Assembly (NCBI GenBank): GCA_963805795.1
Contig: CAWDVG010000002.1
Span: 248,001-312,000, forward strand
From: CAWARU01 sp963805795
GTDB taxonomy: Bacteria; Pseudomonadota; Gammaproteobacteria; UBA6186; Azoamicaceae
DNA: 64,000 nucleotides
Direction of reading: 5' to 3'
Notes under the pieces: generated by a model
The model's input: only the letters and a program-made list of their open reading frames with translations
What the model was told of the DNA's origin: nothing
The model's database searches: none
Made by a program: the position numbers and the translations under genes
Shown: in pieces, positions 61,127-64,000 of the stretch
Layout: every line of letters begins with the position of its first letter
Position numbering within the stretch: the stretch's first letter is position 1

Positions 61127-62158
61127 CTAATTTGTTTTAGAAAATACACCACGTGCTTGCTGTTTGTTTGGATCTGGGGCATTATTAATCTCATCACTTA
61201 TTTCTAACACTTTTGAATCATTATACATCCAAGTCCATATTTTCGAGGGATCTTCATTCGACTGTATTACAGTTGCTTGAAGCATCACTGGCGGTGATGC
61301 TATTGAAATCATACTGGCAATGGGAAATGATTGCGTGGGCCTAAGATCCTCAATGGTGATTTGCAAGTTTTGGGTTTTTTGTGCGCTTTGAATACTTATT
61401 CCAGCTTCCCAGAACAAAGCAGGTATATCTGTCACTCCTTGAGTATACCCAACAAATGCACCTTTTCCTAAACCATATAATGCAAGAGCAGTTTCCAAAC
61501 CAACAAATATTAGCAACGCAGTATCTGCACCAATAAAAACTCCTCCCACGTACCAAGCATATATATTAATAGCACCTGTATTAATTAAAACTGGCCATTT
61601 ACGTTTTGCTGCAAAAATGGTCTTTCCCAATTGAGCATAAGGCATTAAAACAGCAGCTAAAATTCCCATTGTAGCGCCTTTGATTGCTTCAAGTAATTTT
61701 GATCGTTTAACATAAACGTTCTCCATGGATATTGATGTTTTAGAGGAGCAAACATTTTCAGCCTGAACTTTGTCCTTTTCTATATGCCAAATAAAAAGTT
61801 TCTTCGCAATTGTCTGTGTCACTTCTTTTAAAGTAAGCTCTTGTCTTAAGACGGTTGCTACTCCTACCACAGCGCCATAACAAGCTAATAAAGTGCCGGT
61901 TGTTGTAAAAAGATAAACTATTGGCTCTCCTAACCGTAGCGTACTGCCATACAAAACAACTGCCGCTGCACCAATATCAATTAAACCGGTCATTCGGCCA
62001 CGAAAAGTTCCTTGTGAATCATAGGCATGCTCCCATGTATTTAACAACCACTCTGCAAGTGGCTTCGTGACTCCGCAGGCAGCCCCAAACACTCCACCAT
62101 ATAATGCCCGCCCTGCATACAATAACTTTTGCCAACCATTTTTAGCTGCTGTTAACAT
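61127..62158 (-). CDS. Hypothetical multi-pass membrane protein
   Basis: 343 residues from the ATG at 62158, preceded by GGGGG. Two groups of hydrophobic segments, about 50-110 and 170-260 (IDIGAAAVVLYG, GATMGILAAVLMPYAQLG, GADTALLIFVGLETALALYG), separated by a polar Lys/Glu region (about 120-160). The C-terminal 80 residues are soluble. I do not recognise a family. Resembles the general build of host-membrane-targeted proteins of Legionellales, but that is only inference. Confidence 0.6.
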   Translation of the reverse strand: MLTAAKNGWQKLLYAGRALYGGVFGAACGVTKPLAEWLLNTWEHAYDSQGTFRGRMTGLIDIGAAAVVLYGSTLRLGEPIVYLFTTTGTLLACYGAVVGVATVLRQELTLKEVTQTIAKKLFIWHIEKDKVQAENVCSSKTSISMENVYVKRSKLLEAIKGATMGILAAVLMPYAQLGKTIFAAKRKWPVLINTGAINIYAWYVGGVFIGADTALLIFVGLETALALYGLGKGAFVGYTQGVTDIPALFWEAGISIQSAQKTQNLQITIEDLRPTQSFPIASMISIASPPVMLQATVIQSNEDPSKIWTWMYNDSKVLEISDEINNAPDPNKQQARGVFSKTN

Positions 62159-62191
62159 TTTTTCCCCCATAAATCATTCATTGAACGGGAA

Positions 62192-62233
62192 GGCTTGCGC
62201 AATCCTCCCCTGTCAAGAGGAGGTGAGCAAGCC
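62192..62233. repeat. Nested inverted repeat upstream of the membrane protein
   Basis: GGCTTGC and GCAAGCC enclose CCTCC and GGAGG in a two-step hairpin. It lies just before 62158. It may control expression of the membrane protein or be a terminator for convergent reading. Confidence 0.45.
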
Positions 62234-62260
62234 AATAAAAAAAGCAGTCTTCTCTACCGC

Positions 62261-62293
62261 GAAGAACTCCCGACTATCAGTCGGGAGTTCTTC
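62261..62293. repeat. 33-bp perfect palindrome
   Basis: GAAGAACTCCCGACT, loop ATC, AGTCGGGAGTTCTTC: 15 perfect base pairs. Same family as the imperfect copy at 12403-12435, both in intergenic DNA. The rest of the 385-base gap (62159-62555) shows no gene. Confidence 0.65.
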
Positions 62294-62555
62294 AAAAGCT
62301 AAATTGTTTCAGCTGCTCTATCTATGCAAAAATATTAACATGAAATATTAGTAAATAAATTTCGTATTTTGGGAAATAAATTTACAAAATGGATAGCCAT
62401 TTGCTTCAAATTTGAAATAAATGAAAAGCTCTATGCGTCCATTATTCTTTATTGCAGTATACCTGCTTTAGATTCTTCTACTTATTCTTCTACTTTTAGA
62501 CAGGAGAGCATGTCAAAGGTTTGTTCCTACGAATGCCCCTTCAATTATTTCAAGA

Positions 62556-63086
62556 TCACTCTTGTTCTGCCAATTCAATTTTGGTGCTATATTTTACTCT
62601 GTTTAAACAAAAACTACTACGAAACATCTTAATATTGGGTTCACAAGCAAAAACCCGACGTGAAAATACATTATAATGTTGCATATCTTCCACATGCATT
62701 ATTAATAAATAATCCGTATCTCCTGATACAAAATAGCATTGTAATACTTCGGCATGTTCATGCATTTTGCGCTCAAAATTTGCCAGAAGATCATCCCTTT
62801 GCTTTTCTAAAGTAATGTTCACAAAAACAACCAAACCATGTCCCACTTTTAAGGGATCTACTATTGATACATCATGTGTGATGATTCCCAGCTCTCTTAA
62901 TCGTTTGACTCGGCGCAAGCAAGGAGGCGGAGATAGGTTCACCCGCTCTGCCAACTCTAAATTGGTTAGCAAATTGTTCTCTTGCAACAAATTTAAAATT
63001 TTTCGGTCGGTTCGGTCTAAATCCATCGAATTTTTCTGTTGTTCGAGGGCTTTTAACGTCATATTAGGATGTTTGGATGAATGCAT
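62556..63086 (-). CDS. Lrp/AsnC-family transcriptional regulator
   Basis: 176 residues. N-terminal HTH (DRTDRKILNLLQENNLLTNL, then LAERVNLSPPPCLRRVKRL) and RAM ligand domain (VGHGLVVFVNITLEKQ, VLQCYFVSGDTDYLLIMHVE). The first ATG has GGAAAG nearby; a start at 63026 (MDLDRTDRK) would fit the usual about 155 residues. Divergent from an MFS gene, which it may regulate. Ligand probably an amino acid. Confidence 0.88.
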   Translation of the reverse strand: MHSSKHPNMTLKALEQQKNSMDLDRTDRKILNLLQENNLLTNLELAERVNLSPPPCLRRVKRLRELGIITHDVSIVDPLKVGHGLVVFVNITLEKQRDDLLANFERKMHEHAEVLQCYFVSGDTDYLLIMHVEDMQHYNVFSRRVFACEPNIKMFRSSFCLNRVKYSTKIELAEQE

Positions 63087-63287
63087 AGTCTTTCCATATA
63101 TTACAAAAATTAAAGAAAAGTTATTATAAATTAAAAAATTTGAAAAGAAAATATGAAATATTTATATATTTATTTTATTTTAATTAGCCATTAATCTAGG
63201 GATGCGAATTAAGGGAACTAGCTCATTCTTATTGACGAAGATTATTAACTTATGTAATATTTGTTCTCCTTTTGGAGTAGTCTCTGT

Positions 63288-64000
63288 ATGCCATTATTTC
63301 TAACCATTATTTTGATTGACATTTTAGCGGGTGCAGAAGTTGATCTGTTTATACCCAGCTTTCCAGAATTGCAGAAAATCTATGATCTTTCTCCATTCTT
63401 AGTACAATTTACCCTAAGTGCCAACTTTATTGCTTATTGCGTTTGTTCATTATTTGCAGGTGCTCTAGGCGATCGCTTTAATCGTAGAACCGTTCTACTA
63501 TATAGTTTGGCCGTTTTTGTGATCGGAAGTTTCCTCTGCGCGTTTGCAAATAGTTATATCATGCTAATCATGGGACGTATATTACAAGGAGCAGGCATGG
63601 CAGGGCCTGCGGTGATTAGTTATGTTATTATTGCCGATCAATACCCACTTGAAAAACAACCCGCTATGTTAGGGACTTTAAATGGCATCGTGACCATGGC
63701 AATGGCGCTAGCACCCGTTGCCGGGAGTTATGTGAATCTTTATTTTGGCTGGCGTGGTAATTTTGTGATCTTATTGGGTCTTGGATTTATATCCTTGCTC
63801 TTAAGTCTCTGGATAATTCCGGATCATAAAGGGGATAGTTCAGTTTCACTTTCCCCAAAAACCTACTGGCCATTATTAAAATCTGAAAAGCTCATGACCT
63901 TTGTTTGGGCCATTTGTCTTTTAATTGTCCCTTATTGGGTGTTTATTGGAATGGCCCCCATATTTTATATGGAGGGTATGAACGTCGATCTTAAACACTT
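63288..64000 (+). CDS. MFS transporter, Bcr/CflA type, partial (3' end outside window)
   Basis: Starts at ATG 63288 after GGAG. The visible 237 residues give about six membrane segments: LTIILIDILAGAEVDLFIPS, then GALGDRFNRRTVLLYS (MFS motif A), RILQGAGMAGPAVISYVII and VAGSYVNLYFGWRGNF. Related to the gene at 3366. Divergent from the Lrp-type regulator, an arrangement often seen for amino-acid or drug exporters. Confidence 0.85.
   Translation, partial: MPLFLTIILIDILAGAEVDLFIPSFPELQKIYDLSPFLVQFTLSANFIAYCVCSLFAGALGDRFNRRTVLLYSLAVFVIGSFLCAFANSYIMLIMGRILQGAGMAGPAVISYVIIADQYPLEKQPAMLGTLNGIVTMAMALAPVAGSYVNLYFGWRGNFVILLGLGFISLLLSLWIIPDHKGDSSVSLSPKTYWPLLKSEKLMTFVWAICLLIVPYWVFIGMAPIFYMEGMNVDLKH

Noticed and set aside
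1..64000. CRISPR arrays, tRNA or rRNA genes, insertion sequences
   Set aside because: No regularly spaced repeats, no cloverleaf-like sequence and no transposase frame were found by reading; a covariance-model search would be needed to exclude small RNAs.

Overview
This is AT-rich bacterial chromosome with the gene content and order of a gammaproteobacterium. Several local arrangements point towards the Legionellales: pilMNOPQ divergent from a class A PBP gene, gmk-rpoZ-spoT, dut-algC, rpmB-rpmG, and an acetoacetate decarboxylase / 3-hydroxybutyrate dehydrogenase / patatin operon like the bdhA-patD operon of Legionella pneumophila. An ankyrin protein and a protein with nuclear-localisation-like basic clusters fit a host-associated life. 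The genus cannot be fixed from the window. I saw no rRNA, tRNA, CRISPR array or transposase.

Layout. 1-10 kb: housekeeping genes, mostly on the minus strand (spoT partial, rpoZ, gmk, a frameshifted yicC, a Bcr/CflA-type exporter, xthA, rph, algC/manB, dut, a TraT-like lipoprotein). 10-13.8 kb: a small split gene, rpmB-rpmG-birA, and the candidate effector. 14-22.3 kb: a cyanophycin locus with two cyanophycinases and one cyanophycin synthetase on the minus strand, divergent from a second synthetase and an isoaspartyl peptidase. 22.6-27.5 kb: a SulP-STAS-cNMP transporter, a frameshifted guanine deaminase and an MFS permease. 27.7-30.7 kb: ferredoxin, coaD, hemE, damX-like. 31-38.5 kb: an AbrB/MazF-type toxin-antitoxin pair where aroK-aroB usually lie, then pilQ, pilP, pilO and a fused pilM-pilN, divergent from mrcA. 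38.5-46.4 kb: ankyrin protein, SDR, rpmE, malic enzyme, malate dehydrogenase, Mpg and small or unknown genes. 46.5-55.3 kb: an AbiE type IV toxin-antitoxin pair with a palindromic upstream site, outer-membrane beta-barrel proteins, a His-rich secreted protein, adc-bdhA-patatin and murI. 55.4-64 kb: lipoprotein, Gfa-like protein, CHASE3-PAS-GAF-GGDEF diguanylate cyclase, Pif1-like helicase, a membrane protein, an Lrp regulator and a partial MFS exporter.

How it works together. The most notable system is the cyanophycin locus. It holds everything needed to make an Asp/Arg polymer (CphA), cut it to beta-Asp-Arg (two cyanophycinases) and split the dipeptide (isoaspartyl peptidase). The second synthetase has lost the HxxEH site of its N domain, and the two synthetases differ at different positions of the ATP-grasp loop, which suggests division of labour. 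With the adc-bdhA-patatin operon, typical of polyhydroxybutyrate/ketone-body use, this suggests a bacterium that stores both nitrogen and carbon.

Two features cut across the window. First, four otherwise conserved genes (spoT, yicC, guaD, one outer-membrane protein) each carry an apparent one-base insertion. This is either ongoing gene decay or systematic sequence error. Second, small palindromic repeats of at least two or three families sit in intergenic spaces.
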